15,000 nt of DNA from Stramonita haemastoma (lineage: Eukaryota; Mollusca; Gastropoda; Neogastropoda; Muricidae), in assembly GCA_030674155.1 (NCBI GenBank), contig CM060326.1, positions 30,501,664-30,516,663 of the forward strand, given 5' to 3'. Below the pieces are notes generated by a model. That model had not been told where the DNA came from. It made no database searches and was given only the letters and a program-made list of their open reading frames with translations. Shown one piece after another: positions 1 to 8,142 of this stretch (position 1 is its first letter; each line of letters opens with the position of its first letter). A program made the position numbers and the translations under genes.

Positions 1-90
1 GGGGGGAGGGGGGGTTAAGAAGGAAATGATTTGGGGGTGGGGGAAGGATTTTAAGTGGGTGGGGGAAGGATTTTAGGTGGGTCGGGGTCT
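1..90. repeat. G-rich block with 22-bp tandem repeat
   Basis: The block opens with G runs of 6 and 7. A 22-bp unit, GGGTGGGGGAAGGATTTTAAGT, occurs at 35-56 and again at 57-78 with one change (A to G near its end), followed by a partial third unit. Several runs of three or more G on one strand give G-quadruplex potential. It continues off the left edge, so its full length is unknown. Confidence 0.75.
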
Positions 91-894
91 TTAGTTTTAG
101 TTATTTATGATTTGCTTACCAAAAAGATATGACAACTCCTTTTACTTGTGCATACGAACATAAACATTTTGGATACGGTTGTTTTATGTGTGTGAATTGT
201 GTAATAGCAAATTCTGTTTTGAGTCAGTTTGGATGCTCTACCTCTAAGCTACCCTGGGGAACCTTTCACCTGTCTGTAAGATTGTAGGAGTCATTTAATT
301 TGAAGGAAAGTGATACTTCCAGGACTTTCTACAAAGCCATTCATGGTCTGTGAGGCTGGTAAGCAACATGAAATGAAAGTCAGCCATTTACCTAGAAACA
401 AATGTGGAATAAAAGTTTACTGTATGCATTGAAGCAAACCTGACATAAAAAAGTGAATTACCTGTCATTAGCAAGGACGATGACTTTCTGGTTCATCATT
501 GTTTAAGAGGATATCAGAGCATACAGCTGTTGATAACTGATTATTTCTTCTTTCATACTTGTCACTCAGATCGTCTTGATAAATCTTAATGTGAATTACT
601 CGAAACTAGTTAATTGTGAGTGGTGAAGAGGTGAGAAGGAAATTCTGTAGTAATCCTCTGTGATCATTAACAGAAGCACACAGTTGCTGGGTTATACAGT
701 CATCCACATGAATGTTGCTGAAGAGGGTGTTGATGTATTGTTTACTCTGGCATTGTCTGGTGTTCCTTTCGTTCTCTTGATTTTACTTGACTACCCTTCT
801 CTCTTGACTCATGAAAAGTTGTTGAGGTACAATAGAGAATTTTGAAGTATTGTGTCATGAGCAAGTTGAAGCTGTTAAACCCCTTTTTTTTTCA
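91..894. other. Probable intron sequence, no confident exon
   Basis: This is AT-rich sequence upstream of a terminal exon that starts at 1,358, so it is most simply the last intron of a plus-strand gene. Small open frames here (for example 660-845) show no recognisable domain. A 48-bp segment at 228-275, bounded by AG and GTAAGA, is a weak exon candidate treated under findings. I see no repeat family or RNA gene. Confidence 0.4.
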
Positions 895-1310
895 GGAAAC
901 AGGGTGCATGCTGGGTATGTTTGTGTCATCCAATCCACCAGCTGTAATGGCATACCCTTCGACAAAATGTGTTGAAGTTTTGATATGTGTGCACAAGATG
1001 TTCTGCATGCTTGTGCATTTTTGGTTGGATTGTATTAGAGTCCCAGCAAAGTTATCGGATTCAGCGACTTTACTGTGCAAAATCTCACCAAAGAGAAAGG
1101 GACTGTACTGTCAACCAACCCCCACATCATTGTATACTTTCACACACAGGACTTCAGTTTAAAATTTCATCCCAAGGACTTTCAGGGGTGTGGAGTCAGC
1201 ACCAGCGTAAACTGTGTGGGAAAAGTCCCGTATTTGGAGGAGACTCAAAACCATGCCCTCAGTCACTGTCAGATGAAGACTGCAGCATTCTAAACACTGG
1301 GCAAATCTGA
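895..1310 (-). mobile_element. Degenerate tRNA-derived SINE, minus strand
   Basis: Read on the minus strand, the element starts near 1,310 with a decayed tRNA-like head: CAGTGTTTAGAATGCTGCAG in the A-box region and GGTTTTGAGTC at the B box. A core follows that matches the SINE at 3,137-3,500: GGTGCTGACTCCAC, then AAGTCCTTGGGATGA and AAACTGAAGTCCTGTGTGTG. GCATGCAGAACATCTTG is present in both copies. About 100-150 bases lie between core blocks that are adjacent in the other copy, which suggests an insertion or a variant. The 3' part, with ACATACCCAGCATGCACCC, differs from the other copies and resembles a gastropod SINE tail I recall. It ends at an A run (T run at about 885-894). Confidence 0.65.
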
Positions 1311-1320
1311 CCCTTTCATC

Positions 1321-1357
1321 TCTTATCTGTTGTTGTTTTTTTCTTTTTTGTTCACAG
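1321..1357 (+). other. Splice acceptor with polypyrimidine tract
   Basis: A T-rich tract with scattered C and G runs into TTCACAG, ending at 1,357. This is a strong 3' splice site by eye and sets the start of the terminal exon at 1,358. Confidence 0.6.
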
Positions 1358-1466
1358 GTTAGATCGTGCAGGGGCAGAACAAGAACTGGAAGATATAGTG
1401 CAGAACATCAAAAAGCATTTCTTCCAGCCAGAGAAGTTTGGCCTGATTGCTCGTCCCGATGCCTGA
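1358..1466 (+). CDS. Terminal coding exon of an unidentified gene
   Basis: After the CAG acceptor, the first G completes a codon split by the intron. The next 36 codons encode 35 residues and a TGA at 1,464-1,466. The peptide begins LDRAGAEQELEDIVQNIKK, a charged stretch likely to be helical, and ends PEKFGLIARPDA. The composition is protein-like and the reading frame closes before the AT-rich 3' sequence. I do not recognise the family. A second frame is also open across the exon, but its translation (rich in R, C and S) looks less natural. Upstream exons lie outside the window or are not identifiable, so start, length and function are unknown. The evidence is splice signal plus coding character only; a non-coding terminal exon remains possible. 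Confidence 0.5.
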
Positions 1467-2105
1467 AAACTGGCTGCCTCTTGTGGACTGTCAGAACAAT
1501 GCTGCCTGGCTGTCACAAAGGACTGCTTAGCTCCCTCCAAGAGTGGTGTTCCATAAAACCTGTCTGCTGAATTCCAGGTTGCTGTTTCTGTATGATCGTT
1601 GTGTGTGACATGGAGCAGAACTGCTCTTGGTTTAGAGATGACAGAAATATTGTTAGATGTGAAGAGTGTGGGATGACAAGATCGCTGTTAATTCAAAGTT
1701 GTAAGGAGGACAGAAGATCAACATGGTTTTACATTGTTTTAAGGACTTCACATGAGTTTTACAGTACAGCAAGGTTTATTGTCCTCAACCTTAGAATCTC
1801 ATCTGTGATCTGTCCAAAAAAAAAAGAAAGGAGAAGAAGAAGAAGGAAAACCATTGACACATTAGACTGGATGTGAATTAACATTTACAAAGCAGTAGGT
1901 GGTGTTTGCCAAAATAACAGATTTCCATACCTATTATTTTCTCTTTTTTCTGTTGTTTTTGTATTGGTTATGAATTTATGTGAAAAATGTTTTGCTCACT
2001 TTGTTAGACGGAAATCATGTGGTCACAGAAAGTGCTGAACAGAGTCAGGGAAACAGGGAATAACAAATCAGGGAAAAGATTCCTGCTGTAAGAACTGATG
2101 GATAA

Positions 2106-2111
2106 AATAAA
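2106..2111 (+). terminator. Candidate poly(A) signal AATAAA, first
   Basis: AATAAA lies within GATAAAATAAAATAAC, about 640 bases after the stop codon. The downstream sequence is only moderately T-rich. It could give a short 3' UTR isoform. Confidence 0.3.
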
Positions 2112-2397
2112 ATAACATTGACTCACTTTTGTAATCCCTGTGACTGGATGTAGACCCTTCAGCTAACATAACTATGCCCTTAGAATTGTCTCTGTGCTGC
2201 AGTATATTCAGTCATGATACTTATTCACACATGAAGATCGCAAGCATGTCAGTCATCAGCTCTCTTTGACTTAACATTTTAGTGTACCCAGAAGCTAATG
2301 AACACTGTCTCCTGACAGAAATCTTTATTGCTGTCATTGCAAAGCAAAATTGATAACAAGAAATGCTAACCAGAATAATGATGTTGTTATTACATGA

Positions 2398-2403
2398 AAT
2401 AAA
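2398..2403 (+). terminator. Candidate poly(A) signal AATAAA, second
   Basis: AATAAA is followed by GTATGTTTTCATT, a short G/T-rich stretch that could act as a downstream element. Confidence 0.3.
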
Positions 2404-2481
2404 GTATGTTTTCATTCAGATACAGTAGAGTTAATGATTCTAGCATGAAATTGAATGAAGTAGTCCTGTGTACCATATACC

Positions 2482-2487
2482 AATAAA
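2482..2487 (+). terminator. Candidate poly(A) signal AATAAA, third
   Basis: AATAAA is followed about 25 bases on by the long G- and T-run block starting at 2,511, which could serve as the G/U-rich downstream element. Confidence 0.35.
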
Positions 2488-2510
2488 TTGGATCTAAAAA
2501 AAATTGGCAA

Positions 2511-2594
2511 GTGGGGGTTTTTTGTTTTGTTTTGGGGGGGTTGGGGGTTTTTTTTTTTGGTTGTTTTTTTTTTTTTTGGGGGGGGAACGGGGGT
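2511..2594. repeat. T-run/G-run low-complexity block
   Basis: The plus strand alternates T runs and G runs, with G tracts of 5, 7, 5, 8 and 5 and T tracts up to about 14, and almost no A or C. It is G-quadruplex capable. Similar blocks occur at 4,597-4,671 and 10,699-10,771. Confidence 0.8.
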
Positions 2595-2848
2595 TGTAGA
2601 CAGCCCTTTCAGTGGTTTTTATAATTTACCCATCATGTTGAGAAGGAGTGTTGGTGCTCTGTTTACGCATTTGTTGTTTAGTCAGTTTAATGCAGTTTTG
2701 CTTTTGTAGCCTTTTAAAAAATATATTATTGTTTTTTTTTTGGCATTTAGGGTTTTTTCGTTTTGTTTTGATTTCATTTTTCTCCCACATATCGATTGAT
2801 TACCTGGTTGTTCCATAGTTTGCTGTTTGTGTACCCCATTTGCAATGT

Positions 2849-2854
2849 AATAAA
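2849..2854 (+). terminator. Best candidate poly(A) signal
   Basis: AATAAA is followed at once by AGTGTTGTGTGCTTTTTC, a classic GU-rich then U-rich context. Of the four sites after the stop codon it has the best surroundings by eye, although the GT-rich element starts closer than usual. Confidence 0.45.
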
Positions 2855-3136
2855 AGTGTTGTGTGCTTTTTCTTTGAAAATTTTTTTTTATCAAATCATG
2901 GATCTGGAATATATTTCAGTTTTCATTTGTGTAAATGAGTAATGTTTCATTTTCATTCTGATTTGCATAGATGAATAACCAAGATCTCACAATTCTGATG
3001 AAAATAGGATGTAGCCCCCCTTCAGTGTTTTTGTCTTGCTCATTGTTGTATTTTCCTCTCTGTTTTTATCTACACAGTCAAAAGATGAGCTTTACTGGGC
3101 TTTTTTCGTGCCATTTCTACTGGAAGGTGTTTGTGT

Positions 3137-3138
3137 AT

Positions 3139-3169
<31 letters not shown>

Positions 3170-3171
3170 TT
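3137..3171. repeat. (ATTT)n microsatellite, SINE tail
   Basis: There are nearly nine uninterrupted ATTT units. On the minus strand this is the A-rich tail of the SINE. On the plus strand it reads as overlapping ATTTA pentamers. Confidence 0.95.
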
Positions 3172-3500
3172 CTTTTGTATTGAGGATAATGGAATAAGCA
3201 CTCATGTACTTTTTTACATCCAGTTCCCGTGTGTGTGCAGTTTTGTCGATCTTGTCATCTGTTCCCACTGGCACACAATAACCTACTCTTACGAAAAGTC
3301 GAGCAGGATTTAACATGTACGCAAGATGTTCTGCATGCGTTCACACATGGGGCCTTGGTTTATAGTCTCATCCGAAGGACTTTTGGGGGAGTGGAGTCAG
3401 CACTGATGTTAACTCCAGGGGAAAAATACCTTCAACCAGGAATTGAACCCGGGTCGTCAAATTGCGAGCGCAATGATCTGACCACTAGGCCATCCCATTT
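3137..3500 (-). mobile_element. tRNA-derived SINE with A-rich tail
   Basis: On the minus strand a tRNA-like head starts near 3,500. An A box TGGCCTAGTGG lies at 3,492-3,482 and a B box GGTTCAATTCC at 3,449-3,439, preceded by CGACCCGG. Both are close to the RNA polymerase III consensus. The core contains TGCTGACTCCACTCCCCC, GTCCTTCGGATGAGACTATA and AAACCAAGGCCCCATGTGTG. The 3' part contains ACATGAGTGCTTATTCCATT, and the tail is (AAATA/AATA)n, seen as ATTT repeats at 3,137-3,171. The same 3' part recurs at 11,045-11,165. The intact A and B boxes suggest this copy is younger than the one at 895-1,310. No clear target-site duplication was found. Confidence 0.85.
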
Positions 3501-3622
3501 CCCCTGTAGAAGCAGGGAGAGGGAGGAAGAAGGGGGCATGAAATCACTTATTTGTGATCATCTGCAGGAAAGGAGAATTGGACTTGTGTTATGCCTTTGA
3601 CACAGAATGGTAACTGCATTAC

Positions 3623-3770
3623 GAATAACAAAGAAAAAAAAATGAGGGAGTAAAGTCAGTGAAGAATAACAAAGAAAAAAAAAATGAGGGAGTAAATTCA
3701 GTGAAGAATAGCAAAGAAAAAAAATGAGGGAGTAAAGTCAGTGAAAATAGTAAAAAAAAAAAAAAACCCC
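3623..3770. repeat. 41-bp A-rich minisatellite, about 3.5 units
   Basis: Units begin at about 3,623, 3,664, 3,706 and 3,745, giving periods of 41, 42 and 39. Each carries an A run followed by ATGAGGGAGTAAAGTCAGTG. Units differ mainly in the length of the A run, and one has a G to T change (AAATTCAG). The last unit degenerates into a long A run followed by C runs up to about 3,786. Confidence 0.9.
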
Positions 3771-4596
3771 ACAACCTCCCCCCCCAAACAAACAAGAACA
3801 TAATCAGTCATCTGTTTAGTCTTAGACGAGCAAAACTGCACAGGGCCATGAGCTTGTCCCAAAATTCTGTTAAATTCTTTTTCCCTGTCTTAAGAATACT
3901 TTGTGTTGCTGAGCATTTTTTTGGTAAAGAAAATGGTCTAAGGAAGCTAAAGAAAGCTAAAACAAGTATGCATGGCAATATCATTTCATCTTTCCTTGTA
4001 AATGGTTTGTTTTATTGTTTGTTGATGTATCAGGTACGTCATGTTCAGTTTTCTCCATTCGTTTTGTATGCTTCTGGCATCTGTTATTTTTAAAACAAAG
4101 AAAAAAAAAGAGGCAGGTGTAATCCTATTTTTTATGATAAAAACTGAAAGAGTTGGGATAAATTGTTTTGTTTTGTTGTCACTGATTAACAGCATTTATT
4201 TCAAAGATTGCTTGTTTTCACATAATGTTTTCATGAGTGTGATTGACTAAAAATATCTGTAAAATGTGAACAGTTTGTTTTGTGTTTCATTCGGTGCTGA
4301 TACTACTTCTTAAAGGGCATTCCTGTAACTTGATAGAAAAGATAGATATTTGTTTGCCTTTTTGATAATCAAGGGGCAGTGAATTGAATGAAAAGGGCTA
4401 GGGTGGTTTGATTCGCCTTCAGAAGAAGCATAGTTCAGGTAATATGCCATATGCCATCATGTTAATTTCTGAATTGAATGAGATGACAGCCCTAATATGG
4501 CTGTCACGATTGATGGACTTTTTAAACAACATAAACAAAACGAAATGGCCTTAACCTATGGAGATATGGTTTTTGAACATACTGGAGGCTTTCATT
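3771..4596. other. Intergenic AT-rich sequence, nothing recognised
   Basis: A C-run patch at its start (about 3,767-3,785) is followed by AT-rich sequence. Open frames at 3,848-4,093 and 4,041-4,250 are low-complexity translations rich in F, K and S with no domain. I see no repeat copy or RNA gene. Confidence 0.5.
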
Positions 4597-4671
4597 TGTT
4601 TTTTTTTGTTTGTTTGTTGTTTTGGGTTTTTGTTGTTTTTTGTTGTTTGTTTGGGGGGGGGTTTGGGGGGG
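4597..4671. repeat. T-run/G-run low-complexity block
   Basis: T and TG runs lead into G tracts of 9 and 7 on the plus strand, with almost no A or C. It matches the style of the block at 2,511-2,594. Confidence 0.8.
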
Positions 4672-4818
4672 TCCATTCAGATCTCATCATATGTTAACAT
4701 TTTATTTATGCATTATTGTATCTGCCTTGAAAAGCAGTGAGCAGATACTACTGCTGAAGCCAATGTGGTACTGAAACCTTGGTGCCAACTGGATATTTTC
4801 TCATTCCTACTTCCTACA

Positions 4819-5223
4819 GGGGCATGATAGCTAAGTGATCAGAGCGCTCGCTTTCCCTAAGACAAAAGTTAAGCAGCATCGAACGTGGTTACCAGTTGGA
4901 TGGGTGACTGTTTGCGTGCCTTGGCTTCAGTACAGTCCCCACCCAGTTCACCCAGCTGTAAATGGTACCTGCTGTCTTTAGTGTCAAGGAAGGTAAAGCA
5001 GCGAGGGAGAGGAGATGGGTGCTACCCTCAATATGCTGGCCCCCTAGAGAAGCTGAGGTCTCTGATGCCTTGCTCCCCTACAACCGCCTAGGTTATGGAA
5101 CACATTTACCTTTTTACTACCTACATGCCATTAGCATCAAAGTTTTCAGGTGTGAGTATTCCATCAAAAGATGAATCAGCTGTCATTGGGTTTGATGCCA
5201 TTATAAACCAATCCAATCCAATC
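4819..5223 (+). mobile_element. SINE with chimeric tRNA/5S rRNA-like head
   Basis: The element opens GGGGCATGATAGCTAAGTGA with a tRNA-like A box (TAGCTAAGTGA, 4,828-4,838) and AGAGCGCTCGC, as at the start of a tRNA. Instead of a tRNA B box it then shows a stretch very like the internal promoter of 5S rRNA. AAGTTAAGCAGCATCGAACG at 4,866-4,885 corresponds to the 5S A-box region. GTTGGATGGGTGACTG at 4,895-4,910 corresponds to the 5S C box. The body (GTCAAGGAAGGTAAAGCAGC, GAGAGGAGATGGGTGCTACC) matches a gastropod repeat I recall. The tail is CCAAT repeated three times, ending near 5,222. The 5S-like match is direct; the chimeric-SINE reading is inference. Confidence 0.75.
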
Positions 5224-5228
5224 ATGTT

Positions 5229-5287
5229 GTTTATAGCCCCACTGACTACACAGGCCATATCGGGGCTGTCACCTCATTATTATAAAC
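5229..5287. repeat. Nested inverted repeat next to the SINE tail
   Basis: GTTTATA (5,229-5,235) pairs perfectly with TATAAAC (5,281-5,287). Just inside, AGCCCC (5,235-5,240) pairs with GGGGCT (5,262-5,267). The spacing between the two arms differs on each side, so the hairpin would have a bulge. It directly follows the (CCAAT)n tail and could be the 3' end of the same or another element. Confidence 0.5.
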
Positions 5288-6690
5288 CTAAAAGTATGTT
5301 GGAAAGATGAAAAGAAAAAGAACAGAAAGAAGGAAAAAAACAAAAGCATGTGTTTTTGTTGCTTGTTGGCTGGTTGGTAGTTTTTGTTTTTGTTGTTTTT
5401 CTCTTTTTGTTGTAATTACTCGCAAGTCTTGATTTTGATGTATATGCTCCTGTTGCAATAGCTGTTTGGTTTTATTTTCTTTAGTGTAATTTACAAGACT
5501 TCTTTAGGCATGTTTTTGTGTCACAGTAACTTTTTTTCTGCTTTGAACTGACTGAAAAAGATTGATGCTTTTAGTCAATTACAAGTATTTTGATATACAA
5601 TGATTATGAGAATGCTGACAAGAGTCGAGCTAGAATTTTTTTTGGTTTCATTGTGCTTGGTGGATATGGTTCTTTAATATGTGATGAAAAACATGTTTTT
5701 CAGTAATTGTTTTTCCGGTCTTTCCTGTGATTGTAAACAAAGCTGGTCCTAGATTGCGATGAACTTCATCTTTTTGATATTGCCGAAGTGTTGATGTTAT
5801 TACCGTTCATATAAATTGGCCTTCTCTTTTTTTTTTTTCCTTTTTGTTCATGTTTTGTCTGGATTGTGTGTGGGTGTGATACATACATACATACTAATTT
5901 ATAAAAAGAAATATATATATATATATATGTTGTTTTTTTTCGGTGTGGTTATATTTTGTTGTTCATGATCTTTCTTTTTTTCTTTTAATACCTGTCTTTC
6001 TCATGATTTATTTGTGGAAGTTTGTTGAATTTGGGGGGTTATTGTTTGTTGTATGATAATTATTTTGTGCTTGACTTATCAATGGAGATTGACGTAAGAT
6101 TGTTATTGGGAATTTGGAGAGTTTTGGGGCTTTATCTATTTATTTATTTATGGAGATTGATTTAAAGTTTTTGTTGTTGGTAGTGACTTTTTGTTTAGCT
6201 TGGGGGAAAGTAGGGGGGGAGGGACTTGATTTATTTATTAGGATTTATTCAAGTACCTTTAATAATTGTTTTCCTTTATATTGATAAAGAGCAAGGTAGT
6301 ATATACATTCTTGAGGAATTTTTGTATATATGCTCTCTCTCTCCCACATTTCTTTGTGTTCATGCGCTAGTGTTTTAACTCATTTATTGATTCAATTTGG
6401 TAACCTGAAGTATTTTAGCATTTGTATCCTTTTGTTAAATGGTGGTTTTTACAAGTGTTTTTTTTTCTTGAAGAAAAAAAACCCTTTATAATAGTGTCTT
6501 GATAACACTCTATCTATAGTCAGATATGTAAGAAAATGTATTGAAATGCATCTACATAGACAGTGATGTGCTGTGGGTTGTGGGTATTTGATGCTGTATA
6601 AGGTATTGATTTGGGGCGAGAAGTTTTGTTTACAATCAGTGTAGAACTATGTCCTTGATAGCCAGAGTCTGATTGAAATGCTTTTTTTTT
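5288..6690. other. Strongly G- and T-skewed intergenic sequence
   Basis: I see no gene or RNA. The plus strand is very poor in C: 6,001-6,060 has 17 G and 1 C, and 6,181-6,240 has 21 G and 3 C. It includes short TTTA runs near 6,133-6,150 and a short CT run at about 6,333-6,343. All frames are broken by stops. Confidence 0.6.
5878..5928. repeat. Short ATAC and AT microsatellites
   Basis: About four ATAC units are followed, after a short spacer, by (AT)n at 5,910-5,928. Confidence 0.9.
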
Positions 6691-8030
6691 TTTTCATGAC
6701 AAGTTGAAACTCTTCATCCCATCATCAGGCTTCAGTGGAGATGCTTTTTATGTCATGGTCAAGGGCATTTTCATGCTGCCACTCACAGCAACAGCTCAGA
6801 CAAGCAGAAAAAATTCTGGACACGTACAACCTTTCTTTTATTATGACTTGTCCCTACCGAAGGTGCTCATATTGCCACAGACACGCATGCATGAACCCAC
6901 CCGCAAAAAAATGCTGTGTATTCTTTCTCCACTTCAGCCATGCATGCAATCAGGAAAAAAAAAAGTTTATTGGAAGGGGACACTTTTTTTTTTCGTGACT
7001 AGAAATCTCCCAGGCCTTCATACTGAAATGCGGCTGCGTCACAGCATGCAAATCCAACAGTACTCAGTCAAGAGTGCTACATTTAGCATGCAGTTTCCTT
7101 TTACCTCATCCAAATGCGATCAGTTGCTGCTATGATTAGTTCCAGCAGTCTCCAGCTGGGCTGGGATAAGATAGAATGGGTAGCAGCTGAAAGTTGTGGA
7201 AACTGACAGCTGTGGGGCATGTGTGTTAAAGGTCAAGACTGACAGCTTTTGCTTATTGAAAACAAGCAAGCCAACCAGCCTCCCCATTTTTCGTAATGGA
7301 CAGAGAGCATGTGGCTTAGTATGAATCATGCCTTTTCTAATGCATGTACACTTTTTCAAGTCTGCTCTACAGGTGTGAGAGGCAGTATAAATAATATAGC
7401 CCAAGTTCTTTTAGTGTGATTTTTGTTATTCTTTTGAGTTCATGTATTGGAATCTTACACCGAAAGAAATCATTACTGGATTGACCAGATGTGAACACAG
7501 AATTCTGCGTGTTGTTTATTGAATGGTTTGTGCGTCAGTTTTCAGTCATGTATTTCTAAAGTCTCAGTCCTTAAGTTTCTTGCAAACACAGGAAAGAGAC
7601 TTCGCAAACACTGCCAACTTATCCAAAAAAAAAGATTTTGAAAGATTTATATCAAAGTCCTCCTGTGTTCTTTGTTTGACTTCTTCGTTTTGGGGTTGTT
7701 TGCAAATTACGATACAAAACATACACAATCCAATCCAGTTTATCATGATGAATATGACCAGTCATTCCAAACATCTAGATAATGGATCTATACTCAGAAA
7801 TAGTCCAAAATATTGACATCATCCACTAGAATAGAGTGAAACTATGAACATCATCAGTCATAGAGAAGTGGGGGGGGAGGGGCAGTGGTCATTTTTCTCT
7901 TGTTGTCAGTTCTGTTTTGAAAATCATCTATGATTTTGTGTGTGTGGTGGTGGTTGTTGCTGCTGCTGCTGCTGTTGATGATGTCAGTTTGATTATGTAA
8001 TGCTGTCTGGTACCATAGAGGGGTGGAGGA
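6691..8030. other. Intergenic sequence, no supported gene
   Basis: A 143-codon open frame (6,704-7,135) is the longest here, but its translation runs through A and T homopolymers (KKK, FFF), has no domain I recognise and lacks a convincing start. Other frames at 7,120-7,404 (minus) and 7,523-7,816 (plus) are equally featureless. Short GT/GGT and TGC repeats occur at 7,937-7,973. Base composition is more balanced than in the preceding block. It could be a decayed repeat. Confidence 0.5.
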
Positions 8031-8059
8031 AGCTGGTTGCAAAATCTTCAGTGGTGCCA
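8031..8059. repeat. Interspersed repeat fragment, also at 14,447
   Basis: AGCTGGTTGCAAAATCTTCA followed by GTGGTGCCA is nearly the same as 14,447-14,475, with a one-base indel and one or two substitutions. Similarity fades on both sides. Read as protein in the plus direction, both give a related string: KLVAKSSVVPQ here and ELVAKHSVVLQ at 14,447. Confidence 0.5.
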
Positions 8060-8097
8060 CAGTGGTCAGCCAGACTTCAGGTAGCCATAAGAAAACT

Positions 8098-8142
8098 ATC
8101 TACAACATAGAATTTTTTTTTTTTTTTAATCTACAACATAGA
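8098..8142. repeat. 14-bp direct repeat around a poly(T) run
   Basis: ATCTACAACATAGA occurs at 8,098-8,111 and again, identical, at 8,129-8,142. Between them are only 17 bases: A, a T run, A. This looks like a target-site duplication around a bare poly(A) tail inserted in the minus orientation. Confidence 0.7.

Larger units (their letters stand above)
1467..2875 (+). other. Putative 3' UTR of the upstream gene
   Basis: This follows the TGA of the terminal exon. It has no further coding potential that I can defend and contains four AATAAA hexamers plus a T/G homopolymer block at 2,511-2,594. The end is placed about 20 bases past the hexamer at 2,849, which has the best downstream GT-rich element. 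Earlier sites could give shorter isoforms. The strong G and T excess on the plus strand continues to about 6,660, so longer read-through isoforms are conceivable. Confidence 0.4.

Noticed and set aside
323..358. Possible 36-bp exon between CCAG and CTG|GTAAGC
   Set aside because: The donor is good but the acceptor tract is poor, and the frame that would join the terminal exon at 1,358 in phase contains a TGA.
842..1162. T-run plus CAG at about 885-897 followed by an open frame, resembling an acceptor and exon
   Set aside because: The frame lies in the reverse complement of a SINE, and the T run looks like that element's A-rich end. The translation is not conserved-looking.
2488..2709. Open frame of 73 codons after the third poly(A) site
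   Set aside because: Most of it translates the T/G homopolymer block into F, G, V and W runs.
3439..3492. Genuine tRNA gene on the minus strand
   Set aside because: A and B boxes are good, but no matching acceptor stem is visible and the sequence continues into the SINE core and A-rich tail.
4866..4920. Genuine 5S rRNA gene
   Set aside because: The flanks do not match 5S rRNA: the 5' half is tRNA-like and the 3' side continues into a SINE body. Only the internal promoter region matches.
6704..7135. 143-codon open frame, the longest in the window
   Set aside because: It runs through A and T homopolymers, has no recognisable domain, no splice context and no codon character, and an overlapping frame of similar quality exists.
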